Of a DNA stretch of 64,000 nt, positions 35,286 to 43,653 are shown one piece after another. The first letter of the stretch is position 1, and each line of letters starts with the position of its first letter. The DNA is from Asticcacaulis sp. AC466 (lineage in GTDB: Bacteria > Pseudomonadota > Alphaproteobacteria > Caulobacterales > Caulobacteraceae): NCBI RefSeq assembly GCF_000495815.1, contig NZ_AWGE01000013.1, positions 62,001-126,000 on the forward strand. Direction: 5' to 3'. The notes under the pieces were generated by a model. The model had not been told where the DNA came from, ran no database searches, and worked only from the letters and a program-made list of their open reading frames with translations. A program made the position numbers and the translations under genes.

Positions 35286-35444
35286 GCGGGGTAGGCGCGG
35301 TCAAACAGTTTTGTGAAGGGAAAATCGTACGCTTTCGGTTGACAGCCTAGTCCTGCACCCGGAAAGTAAAGCTAATCCGCGATATATGCTCTGTATAGTT
35401 GCCATGTTGCGGGCCTTTTCTGTGTCAAACTCTAAAGGCGGCCA

Positions 35445-37169
35445 ATGGACCATCATAATATATCCCTCATAACTACGTTAGCGACCGGTTTTGGATTGGC
35501 GCTGGTGTTCGGCTTTATCGCCGAAAAAATCAAATTGCCGGCTCTGATCGGCTATCTATTCGCCGGTATTCTCATCGGGCCCACGACACCCGGCTTTGTC
35601 GCCGATATAAACATTGCCTCGCAACTGTCTGAAATCGGCGTCATGCTGCTGATGTTCGGCGTGGGCCTCCATTTTTCCATCGCCGATCTGATGTCGGTGC
35701 GCCGCATAGCTCTGCCCGGGGCGGTGGTGCAGATGTCGCTGGCCACCGTGCTTGGCATGGCGCTGGCCATATGGGGGTGGGGCTGGAACCTGGGGGCCGG
35801 GCTGGTCTTCGGTATTTCGCTGTCCTGCGCCTCGACCGTAGTGCTGCTTAAAGCGCTGGAGGCGCGCAAGGCGATCGACAGCATGAACGGCCGCATCGCC
35901 GTTGGCTGGCTGGTGGTCGAAGACCTAGTGACCGTGCTTGTCCTGGTCCTGCTGCCGCCCCTGGGCCAGCTTCTGGGCACCAACGCCGCCGCCGGGGCGC
36001 ACGCCACCTTTACCGGCAATATCTGGGCGGAAATCGGCAAGACCTTGCTCAGCGTCGGCGCCTTTATCGCGCTTATGCTGCTGGTCGGGCGGCGCGTCCT
36101 GCCGTGGATATTGCTTCAGGTGGCGCGTACCGGCACGCGCGAACTGTTCACCCTGGCCGTTATTGCCGCCGCCATCACCATCGCATGGTGCGCCTCTGAA
36201 CTGTTCAGCGTTTCGTTTGCGCTTGGGGCCTTCTTCGCCGGCATGGTCATGCGTGAATCGGCCTTCAGCCACCGCGCCGCCGAAGAGTCCCTGCCGCTGC
36301 GCGATGCCTTTTCGGTGCTGTTTTTCGTATCGGTCGGCATGTTGTTCAACCCGATGGTTCTGGTAGAAAAGCCGTTGCAAGTGCTGGCTGTCGTCGCGAT
36401 CATCATATTGGGCAAGGGGATCGCCGCCGCCGCCCTGACCTTGATCCTGCGCTATCCGCTCAACACCGCCCTGACCGTGGCCGCGGGCTTGGCCCAGATC
36501 GGCGAGTTTTCCTTCATTCTGGGCGGGCTGGGCGTCAGCCTGGGCATACTGCCGCAGGAAGGCATGAATCTGATCCTGGCCGGGGCTTTGATTTCCATCG
36601 CGCTCAATCCGTTCGTGTTCAGGGCGATTGCGCCCGCCACCGCGTGGGTGCTCAGCCATTCCGCCCTGGCGCGCAAGCATGAACGCAGGGACGACGTCCT
36701 GTCCGCCCTGCCGGAAACAACCGCGAACAAATACCTGAGCGGTCAGGTGGTCGTGGTCGGTTTCGGCCGTGTCGGCAAACGCCTGACGGCCTCGCTCGAC
36801 GCGCAGGGCATCGCCTATGTGGTCGTCGAAGAAAACCGCGAACGGGTGGAAGAACTGCGTAAGGCAGGCAAGGCGGCGGTCTTCGGCAATGCCGTTCAGC
36901 CGGACGTGCTGGTCCAGGCCCATGTCGCCACCGCCGCCATGCTGGTCGTGGCCACGCCCGATCTGGTCGATATCAGCCAGATGGTCGACGCCGCCCGCCG
37001 CATCAATCCGGGTATCGAGATCGTTCTGCGCACCCATAGCCAGGACGAGATGGACTTCCTGCGTCGCGAAAACATGGGCGAGGTGTTTTTCGGCGAGGAA
37101 GAACTGGCCAAGAATATTCTGGGTCATATCCTGAAACGCTTCGATACATCGGTCATGCCGGCGCACTGA
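35445..37169 (+). CDS. ybaL: Kef/YbaL-type cation:proton antiporter with TrkA-N domain
   Basis: 574 residues. The first 390 hold about 12-13 membrane segments with the CPA2 pattern (GYLFAGILIGPTTPGF, GVMLLMFGVGLHFS). The C-terminal 170 residues are a Rossmann RCK/TrkA-N domain with VVVVGFGRVGKRL as nucleotide-binding loop and acidic VVVEENRERVEEL. It would exchange K+ or Na+ for protons under control of bound nucleotide. It stands alone after the GH2 gene with 160 bases between. Confidence 0.93.
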   Translation: MDHHNISLITTLATGFGLALVFGFIAEKIKLPALIGYLFAGILIGPTTPGFVADINIASQLSEIGVMLLMFGVGLHFSIADLMSVRRIALPGAVVQMSLATVLGMALAIWGWGWNLGAGLVFGISLSCASTVVLLKALEARKAIDSMNGRIAVGWLVVEDLVTVLVLVLLPPLGQLLGTNAAAGAHATFTGNIWAEIGKTLLSVGAFIALMLLVGRRVLPWILLQVARTGTRELFTLAVIAAAITIAWCASELFSVSFALGAFFAGMVMRESAFSHRAAEESLPLRDAFSVLFFVSVGMLFNPMVLVEKPLQVLAVVAIIILGKGIAAAALTLILRYPLNTALTVAAGLAQIGEFSFILGGLGVSLGILPQEGMNLILAGALISIALNPFVFRAIAPATAWVLSHSALARKHERRDDVLSALPETTANKYLSGQVVVVGFGRVGKRLTASLDAQGIAYVVVEENRERVEELRKAGKAAVFGNAVQPDVLVQAHVATAAMLVVATPDLVDISQMVDAARRINPGIEIVLRTHSQDEMDFLRRENMGEVFFGEEELAKNILGHILKRFDTSVMPAH

Positions 37170-37181
37170 CGCCTGTATTGG

Positions 37182-37193
37182 TAACGATCGTTA
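37182..37193. repeat. 12-bp perfect palindrome downstream of ybaL
   Basis: TAACGATCGTTA, 13 bases after the antiporter stop and about 125 before the next gene. It could be an operator for the downstream gene; no partner is known. Confidence 0.35.
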
Positions 37194-37316
37194 TGACACC
37201 TTCGTGAGTATTTTTCGGCTAACGTGCTTTGCCGGAAAACCGGTACACGGGTTATACTTTGTCCCTAAGCTTAATGTAGACGGGAACGGGGCGCGATACA
37301 CTCAGGAGCAAAGGTC

Positions 37317-37877
37317 ATGATCGGCGCATATAGCTATACCATCGTTCAGCCCGCCATACCGTTGCACGCGGTGACGCCGCTGGAACGGCTGGTGCTGGGG
37401 GAGGTTATGGACAGCCGTACCCGCCGAAAGCACCTGCACCTGTGCGCCTATGATGATCTGACGACGCGGTTCGACCTGTTCCTTAAAGACGCGGTCGATG
37501 CCCTCGACGCCAGCCGGGACCGCGACAGCGTCCTGAACGGCGTCGTCGCCCGACTGATCGCCGCCACGCCCGACGACGCCGACAGCATCAGGCTCGATCT
37601 CGACGCCGAAGCGGTGTCGCTGGCCCATATCCTTCAGGATATCGTGCGCCGGTCGGACACACTGACCCATCTGGTCGTTACCTCCGGCTATACCCGATCG
37701 GGTCTCGATACTGGCACAGCGGGTGGGGCGGTGAGCGTGATCACAACCTATGACGTCGAACACACATCGACGGACGACAGGATCGAACACTATCTCGACG
37801 CCGCTGGGCTGCGCCCCGACCGGGCTGGCGACATAGCTCGGTTAGGCTTGGGTCCCCATACCGCCCGGCTGTATTGA
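37317..37877 (+). CDS. Hypothetical protein
   Basis: 186 residues from ATG 37317 with AGGAG and AAAGG upstream. It is soluble, Asp-rich and mostly helical, with a middle segment LDAEAVSLAHILQDIVRRSDTLTHLVVTSGYTR. No signal or membrane segment. I recognise no family. Codon use is normal for the host. It is followed by another unknown gene in the same direction after 96 bases. Confidence 0.7.
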   Translation: MIGAYSYTIVQPAIPLHAVTPLERLVLGEVMDSRTRRKHLHLCAYDDLTTRFDLFLKDAVDALDASRDRDSVLNGVVARLIAATPDDADSIRLDLDAEAVSLAHILQDIVRRSDTLTHLVVTSGYTRSGLDTGTAGGAVSVITTYDVEHTSTDDRIEHYLDAAGLRPDRAGDIARLGLGPHTARLY

Positions 37878-37973
37878 GCGGCGTCGCGGACGGTCTTTTC
37901 GCTGTGGGTATCGTCACGCCGTGACTGTTTCATTGCGGCGATTCACCTTAGACCGCTCTGACGGGAGCGCGTC

Positions 37974-38345
37974 ATGTCACTTACCAACGAAAATGTCGAG
38001 GCGTTCGCCGCCCTCATGCAGGCCATGCGCGATGCGATGGCCGGCTATGATGTGCCCGAAGGCCGCTCGGGCATTGCCTGCGCCAAAGGCACGATCACCG
38101 CACGCCTGAATAACATCAATGTCATATCCGCCGTCCTGGCGGAGCGTGAGCCGAACGCCAAGGACACGTACGAATTTACGCAGACCCTGAACACGCTTAA
38201 ATGGCTGGCGGGGGATGGCTACGTCACCAGGGACTTCGCCGGCGTCGATCTCAACCTGCAAACCGGCGCCCTTGCCGGCGCGGACAGCTTCGCCGTGGCA
38301 ATCGAGAGGCTGATGGCCGAACTGGGGACTATGCTTGAGGCTTAG
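37974..38345 (+). CDS. Hypothetical protein
   Basis: 123 residues from ATG 37974 (GGGAGCG upstream). Soluble, helical, no signal. Segments such as YEFTQTLNTLKWLAGDGYVTRDF suggest an alpha-helical bundle with a possible winged-helix-like middle. No family recognised. A GTCAC-GCC-GTGAC palindrome lies about 50 bases upstream, at 37914-37926. Confidence 0.65.
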   Translation: MSLTNENVEAFAALMQAMRDAMAGYDVPEGRSGIACAKGTITARLNNINVISAVLAEREPNAKDTYEFTQTLNTLKWLAGDGYVTRDFAGVDLNLQTGALAGADSFAVAIERLMAELGTMLEA

Positions 38346-38347
38346 GT

Positions 38348-38372
38348 TTAGCGCTTCCCGAAACGTGTGATG
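38348..38372. repeat. Truncated copy of the TAGAGCGCTTTCC-type element
   Basis: TTAGCGCTTCCCGAAACGTG and the following GATGC resemble the left half of the element at 27912-28016, without its second arm. The rest of the gap to 38553 is AT-rich and shows no other feature besides the ribosome site of the autotransporter gene. Confidence 0.45.
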
Positions 38373-38553
38373 CAGCGCTTCGCCTCTTGGGCCGACCAGC
38401 CTTGTCCAAAGGCGAAGTGCCGGGCGATTGATGTGCGATTTTTGCAGCAATCACAAATTGAAAAATGTGTCGAAACGTCAACAAACAGTATCGACAACGG
38501 TAATATATTGAAGATACAACCCGTCCCAGATTTAGATTTTATGGGGGGATAAT

Positions 38554-41500
38554 ATGTCTGCATTTGGTATTTCGACGGTTCGGTCGATGCGGAAATATCT
38601 TTTCGGGGTTAGCCTTGTCGCGTTGACGGCAGGATATGCCGGTGCAGCATCGGCGGATTGTGTCGGCTCTGACCCCAAAACCTGCTCGGGCGCCACCGTC
38701 GGCAAGGTGACGATTACAGAAACCGCAACGGTCGATGTGGAGGCGGGAGCGACCTTATCCGGCGGGGCCGGCGATGACGCAGCTATTGGTGTGACCTCAG
38801 GATCGGGGGGACCTACGATTGCCACGATCGTGGTGGACGGGACGGTTTCTGGTAACCGCGCCGGTATTGTCGGCAACGCGACCGCACCAAATTACGCATA
38901 CCCGTCTACGCGACCCGATATCACGGTTGGAACAGCGGGCCAGATCTTTGGCCAGTCCGCCGTCTATCTCGACCCCGTTTCCGGCGGATCGGGTTACCGC
39001 ACGGTCATCGCCACGCTTGACAATAGTGGTCTCGTCCAGGGCAGTGTTTACGGGCTGGAGGCTCGTGACAATGCTTCGGGCTTCCTGACCGTCAACAATC
39101 GGGCGGGCGGAGTCATTCGCGGAGCAGTGGGCGCCGTTTATGCTCGGGTAGCCAACCTGATCAATGCCGGCCTGATCGATGGTGGGGCCGGTTCAGCTGT
39201 CAGCTTCCGCAATATCACGAATACTAATTTCGCTGTTATCGGCGTGGGCGTGACGAATAGCGGCGTCATGACGTCCAATAGCTATCTCGGTACGATCTAC
39301 GTGCCTGTCGATGGATTCGTAATTAAGAATAGTGGTACAATCCGGAATACGACGGGCTCGGCCATCTATACCAATGGCTATCTCACCTTGTCGAACGCGG
39401 CCGGCGGCCTGATAGAGGCGCCCGGCTATGCGGTGCAGGCCAACGGCGGCGCCAACATCATCAATGAAGGGACGATTAACGGCGGCATGTACATCGGGGG
39501 AGCCGCCGGATCGGCCTCTATACTGAACAATATAAAGGGCGTGATCAACGGCGACGTGATATTCGGCAACGGTGACGACACGCTGAATGTCGCCTGGGAC
39601 GCTACGGTCAACCGTATTGCCGGTATTTCAGGGACTATTAATGGTGGTGGCGGGACCAACACCCTGCGTTTCGACATGTCCCAGAGCGTCACCCTAGACA
39701 GCGTGTTCTCGCAATTCGTCATGCCGACGAACTTCCAGAAAGTCGGGGTCGTGCTCGGCAGCGGTGTCACCGCGACCTTGAACGGCGATGCGCCGGACGG
39801 CCTGTTGATTGGTGGCTCCGGCGATTTCATTACCAACGGGCAGGTGACTTCCGTTGGCGCCGCTTTCGTACAGACCCTTGGCCCCCCTTACGACTATACG
39901 TCCCGGCTCGGCTTTACCAACAACGGTGATATCCGCTCGACTTTTTCGCCCGCCGGGGGCGTCATTAGCTATAACGATTATGCCGTATCCTCGTCGAACT
40001 TGCGATCGTTCAACAATTCCGGCACGATCTCAGCGGTGGGCGGAAATGGTGTAAACGCCGTGTTCGGTTCGATTCTCGACGCGTCCCCGGATATGACCTT
40101 TTCGAACAGCGGCACGATCACAGCCGATGGTACAGCTCTGAACCTTGTGCTTAACGGCGCAACGGGCAGCAACAGCGGTCTCATCCGCTCGACTGGCGGC
40201 ATTGGAATGACGCTCACTGGTACCATGTCGAATACAGGCGAAATTGACGGGGCGTCGGGGGTTGTCTTGAATAGCGGCCTCTTGTCGAACGCCAGCGCGA
40301 TCACCGGAGCGACGACCGGGGTGCAGATGTACGGCGGCACCGTGTCGAACAGCGGGACGATCATTGCCGCCAACGGCGCCGGCATAACCACCTATGGCGG
40401 TAATATCAATAACCTGGCCGGCGGCGTGATCACCGGCTCCGGCGATGCTATCCAGGGGCCGTATGGCGGCATCACCGTAAAAAATGCAGGCACGATTAAT
40501 GGCAATGTGAATTTCGCCGGGGCGCCACCTTATTATTACCCCCAGAGCAGCACCTTTGTCGATCAGGGCGGAACCGTGAACGGCAGTGTTTTGTTCGGCT
40601 CAGCCGGCGACACCTATGTCACGGATATTTCGACATACGTCGATGGCCGGTTCAGCAATGTCACGGGTACGGTCGACGGCGGCGCTGGCCAGGATACTGT
40701 GGTTTTTCAGGTAACCTCATCGACCGCGGCCAAGGTCGGGGTGGTGCCGAGCTTCGAGCGGACGCAGTATGATCTGAACAACGGGGTAAAGCTCGATCTG
40801 ACCGCGGACCAGTCCTGGAATAATACCTTACTGCTGGCGGGTACAGGCAGTGTGGATTTAACGGGCGACTTTTCGGTCGCCAATGCCCAGGCGCTGGCCG
40901 TAACCATGCCGTACGGCGCCAGCTATGCCGACGATCCCGGCACCCTGTCCATTGTCAGCCATGGCAACCTGTCTTTTTCAGAAACGGGTTATAACTACAT
41001 GGGGGTGTCGTTACTGAACACCACCAGCTTCGAAAATGCCGGAAATATAACCGCCACCAGCGAGTATTTTTTCAGTCCGCCCGCGGCAGCGATCAATGGC
41101 GGCGCCCTGGTCACCAATTCGGGCACCATCACGGTAAGCAGTGCGGCGGCTGTGAACGGCGCGTCGAAAGTCGTCAATACGGGCAGCATTTCGCAAGCCG
41201 CCAACGGTCAGCCGTCTTACGGTCTTTATGGCGTAAACAATGTTGTCAACAGCGGTACGATCACGACCGGAAATACCGCGGTCACGCTCAGCTACTATAA
41301 CTATTATCAGCCCGCGCCCGGGGCTTCCCTAGTCAATAGCGGCCTTATTCGCAGCACCGGCGCCAACGCAGTCGAACTCTATTACTCGTATGGCCCGGCG
41401 GACCTCACCAACGCTGCCACTGGCCAGATCATCAGTGACACAGGGTATGCGATATATGGCGGCGGATATGGCGCCACCCTGCACAATGACGGGGTCATCA

Positions 41501-43293
41501 GCGGCAATATCGGCCTCTATGGCGACACCCTGATCGAAAACCATGGTACGATTACCGGGCGTATAGATTTGAACTACGGTAACAGCACGCTTCGCCTGAC
41601 CGGCGGTACGTTTACCGGTTCCGCGAACGTCTATGGCGGCTATGGCCGGCTTGAACTGGCGGTTACGGATGCCAATGCGCCGACCCTGGCGCTGGGAACC
41701 TCCGCCTTTAACGGCTTCTCGGAATTGGACATGCAGGCCGGTACGGCCTCCATGGGCGGAAGCTACACATTCGGTAAGATCGATGTCTCCGGCGGCCGGC
41801 TGATCGGCCTTGCCGGCTCTCAGTTGTCGGCGCAGACCATTACCGTCGCCTCAGGGGCGACCTTTGGTTCGGCCGGAACCGTGTTTGGCGATCTGACCGT
41901 AAATGGCACCCTCAGCCCCGGCGCGTCTCCGGGCACCATGACAGTCGTGGGTAGTGTCAGTCTGGCCAAGGGCTCGACGTCGCTGTTCGAACTGACGCCG
42001 ACCGTCAACGACAAATTGCAGGTCATGGGCACGCTTACGATCGCAGATGGCGCGACCCTTAAATTTTCAGGGGTGCCGAATGTGACGCCGGGTAAAAGGC
42101 TCGATCTCATAGTGGCCAGCGGCGGCATAACGGGAGCGTTCTCGACCATTTCCGGCTTGCCCGGCAACCTCCACCTCATCCAGTCGGATGACAGCCTCCA
42201 GGGGCTGGGGCTGTTCTCGACCAATCCAGACTTCTCGTCCCAGGTGTCGGCGCTTGTCACCAACCTGAACGCCTCGCTGATCGATGGCAAGGTCGGCGCC
42301 TCTCTGATCGATGCCATGCCGGCCCTGGTCACCGCGACCGGCGAAAGCGACGCGGCCGCTCTGACCCGCCTGACGCCGCAAGCCTATGCGTCGGCATCGC
42401 AACTCGCCGCCGAAAATGCGCTGTCCGTCATTGACGTCCTGCGCCAGGAGTCGCATTTCGCCACGGACGCCGCAGGGCCGTTCGCTTTTGCCCAGGCGAT
42501 CAACAGCGGGCGAAAGCTGGCGGGCGACGGCGCCAGCGGCATAACCTCGGCCAGACTGAATAACGACGGCATCGTGACCGGTATCGGCTATGGCACCCAA
42601 TCCGCCTGGGTAAGCGCGTTTTTCGGCCGTCTGAACGGCGTGGAAAAGCTCAGCGCCCTCGACGCGCGCACGACGGCCAACAGCCTTGTCATAGGCACCA
42701 AGGGGCAGGTCCGTATCCATGGGGTCAAGTTGGGTTTGATGGCCGCCTATGACCGAGCCGATGCTTCAACAAAGCGTTCGGCGCCGGGCGATATCATGGC
42801 AACGGGCCGTTATGCGCTTAAGAGCGTCATGGCCGATCTGGATATATCCTATCGTGCCAGGCTGAATGCCGATTGGGCGTTTGAGCCCCGCCTGGGCGCT
42901 AGCTACATCAGCACGACGCGCGACGGCGTCACCGAACAAGGGGGCGGCGCCTTTGCCCTTACCGTCACGGACGGAAAGTCATCGGACTGGTTCATCGATG
43001 GGCAGATTGAATTGCAGGGCGGCCAGCATCCCGGCGACCGCTTGCATCCGTTTGCCTCCGCGGGCGTCATCAGCCGCACCGGCGGGGAGGGCGGCCTTGC
43101 TTCGGCGTCGCTGAGCGGTCTTGATTTTTCCGTCCTGGCCGATGGCCTTGACCGGAGCGGAACGCGCGCCACCCTTGGCGTCGGCATTCGCTATGATGTC
43201 TCTGACCGGTTAAAGACCTCGGCAGGCTTTGACGGCGAATTTGGCGACAATGGCCGCCAACGTCTAACGGTAGGGCTTCACTGGGCTTTCTAG
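38554..43293 (+). CDS. Large autotransporter adhesin (type V secretion)
   Basis: 1,579 residues from ATG 38554, which has GGGGGGAT upstream; the Met at residue 12 starts the classic signal peptide but lacks a ribosome site. The signal ends near AGAASA. Residues about 40-1210 are a passenger of Asn/Gly/Thr-rich strands with many NSGTI-type units, predicted beta-helix. Residues about 1270-1579 are the outer-membrane autotransporter barrel, ending TVGLHWAF with the terminal Phe needed for BAM recognition. No protease motif was seen; adhesion or cell-cell contact is likely. The stop TAG begins a TAGAGCG element, as for the TonB receptor. Confidence 0.93.
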   Translation: MSAFGISTVRSMRKYLFGVSLVALTAGYAGAASADCVGSDPKTCSGATVGKVTITETATVDVEAGATLSGGAGDDAAIGVTSGSGGPTIATIVVDGTVSGNRAGIVGNATAPNYAYPSTRPDITVGTAGQIFGQSAVYLDPVSGGSGYRTVIATLDNSGLVQGSVYGLEARDNASGFLTVNNRAGGVIRGAVGAVYARVANLINAGLIDGGAGSAVSFRNITNTNFAVIGVGVTNSGVMTSNSYLGTIYVPVDGFVIKNSGTIRNTTGSAIYTNGYLTLSNAAGGLIEAPGYAVQANGGANIINEGTINGGMYIGGAAGSASILNNIKGVINGDVIFGNGDDTLNVAWDATVNRIAGISGTINGGGGTNTLRFDMSQSVTLDSVFSQFVMPTNFQKVGVVLGSGVTATLNGDAPDGLLIGGSGDFITNGQVTSVGAAFVQTLGPPYDYTSRLGFTNNGDIRSTFSPAGGVISYNDYAVSSSNLRSFNNSGTISAVGGNGVNAVFGSILDASPDMTFSNSGTITADGTALNLVLNGATGSNSGLIRSTGGIGMTLTGTMSNTGEIDGASGVVLNSGLLSNASAITGATTGVQMYGGTVSNSGTIIAANGAGITTYGGNINNLAGGVITGSGDAIQGPYGGITVKNAGTINGNVNFAGAPPYYYPQSSTFVDQGGTVNGSVLFGSAGDTYVTDISTYVDGRFSNVTGTVDGGAGQDTVVFQVTSSTAAKVGVVPSFERTQYDLNNGVKLDLTADQSWNNTLLLAGTGSVDLTGDFSVANAQALAVTMPYGASYADDPGTLSIVSHGNLSFSETGYNYMGVSLLNTTSFENAGNITATSEYFFSPPAAAINGGALVTNSGTITVSSAAAVNGASKVVNTGSISQAANGQPSYGLYGVNNVVNSGTITTGNTAVTLSYYNYYQPAPGASLVNSGLIRSTGANAVELYYSYGPADLTNAATGQIISDTGYAIYGGGYGATLHNDGVISGNIGLYGDTLIENHGTITGRIDLNYGNSTLRLTGGTFTGSANVYGGYGRLELAVTDANAPTLALGTSAFNGFSELDMQAGTASMGGSYTFGKIDVSGGRLIGLAGSQLSAQTITVASGATFGSAGTVFGDLTVNGTLSPGASPGTMTVVGSVSLAKGSTSLFELTPTVNDKLQVMGTLTIADGATLKFSGVPNVTPGKRLDLIVASGGITGAFSTISGLPGNLHLIQSDDSLQGLGLFSTNPDFSSQVSALVTNLNASLIDGKVGASLIDAMPALVTATGESDAAALTRLTPQAYASASQLAAENALSVIDVLRQESHFATDAAGPFAFAQAINSGRKLAGDGASGITSARLNNDGIVTGIGYGTQSAWVSAFFGRLNGVEKLSALDARTTANSLVIGTKGQVRIHGVKLGLMAAYDRADASTKRSAPGDIMATGRYALKSVMADLDISYRARLNADWAFEPRLGASYISTTRDGVTEQGGGAFALTVTDGKSSDWFIDGQIELQGGQHPGDRLHPFASAGVISRTGGEGGLASASLSGLDFSVLADGLDRSGTRATLGVGIRYDVSDRLKTSAGFDGEFGDNGRQRLTVGLHWAF

Positions 43294-43307
43294 AGCGCGT
43301 CCAGACC

Positions 43308-43338
43308 AGTTTGCCTCCACGTCGGAGGCAGTCAAACT
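43308..43338 (+). terminator. Hairpin after the autotransporter gene
   Basis: AGTTTG-CCTCC pairs with GGAGG-CA-GT-CAAACT (two-base bulge), 15 bases past the stop. There is no T-run, so terminator function is likely but not certain. The rest of the 43294-43653 gap holds only the ribosome site of the next gene and an AT-rich, possibly promoter, stretch. Confidence 0.45.
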
Positions 43339-43653
43339 GTGTTTCGGGAAAAATGCCCAAGCACCTCGTGCCGATTTTAGGATGCGTTTGCAATTAAGCC
43401 AACGCATCCGAGCTTTTACCTGCCGGCGGCACTGACAAGGGGATGCAAATCGGCGTTGATCTACCACCTGATGTTAGGGGGAAATCGGCACACTGGTGAA
43501 CCTATTTTCCATCACATTTTTTAAGAACGTTGATATGTGACCTTTTGGCCTCAGCTAAAGGTTGAACGTACACGCAGTGCAAATTGCGCGTTTCGGATAT
43601 TGTTAACGGATGTTAACCTTCCTTTGGGGCTGAAATCAAAGGGGGCTTGGGCT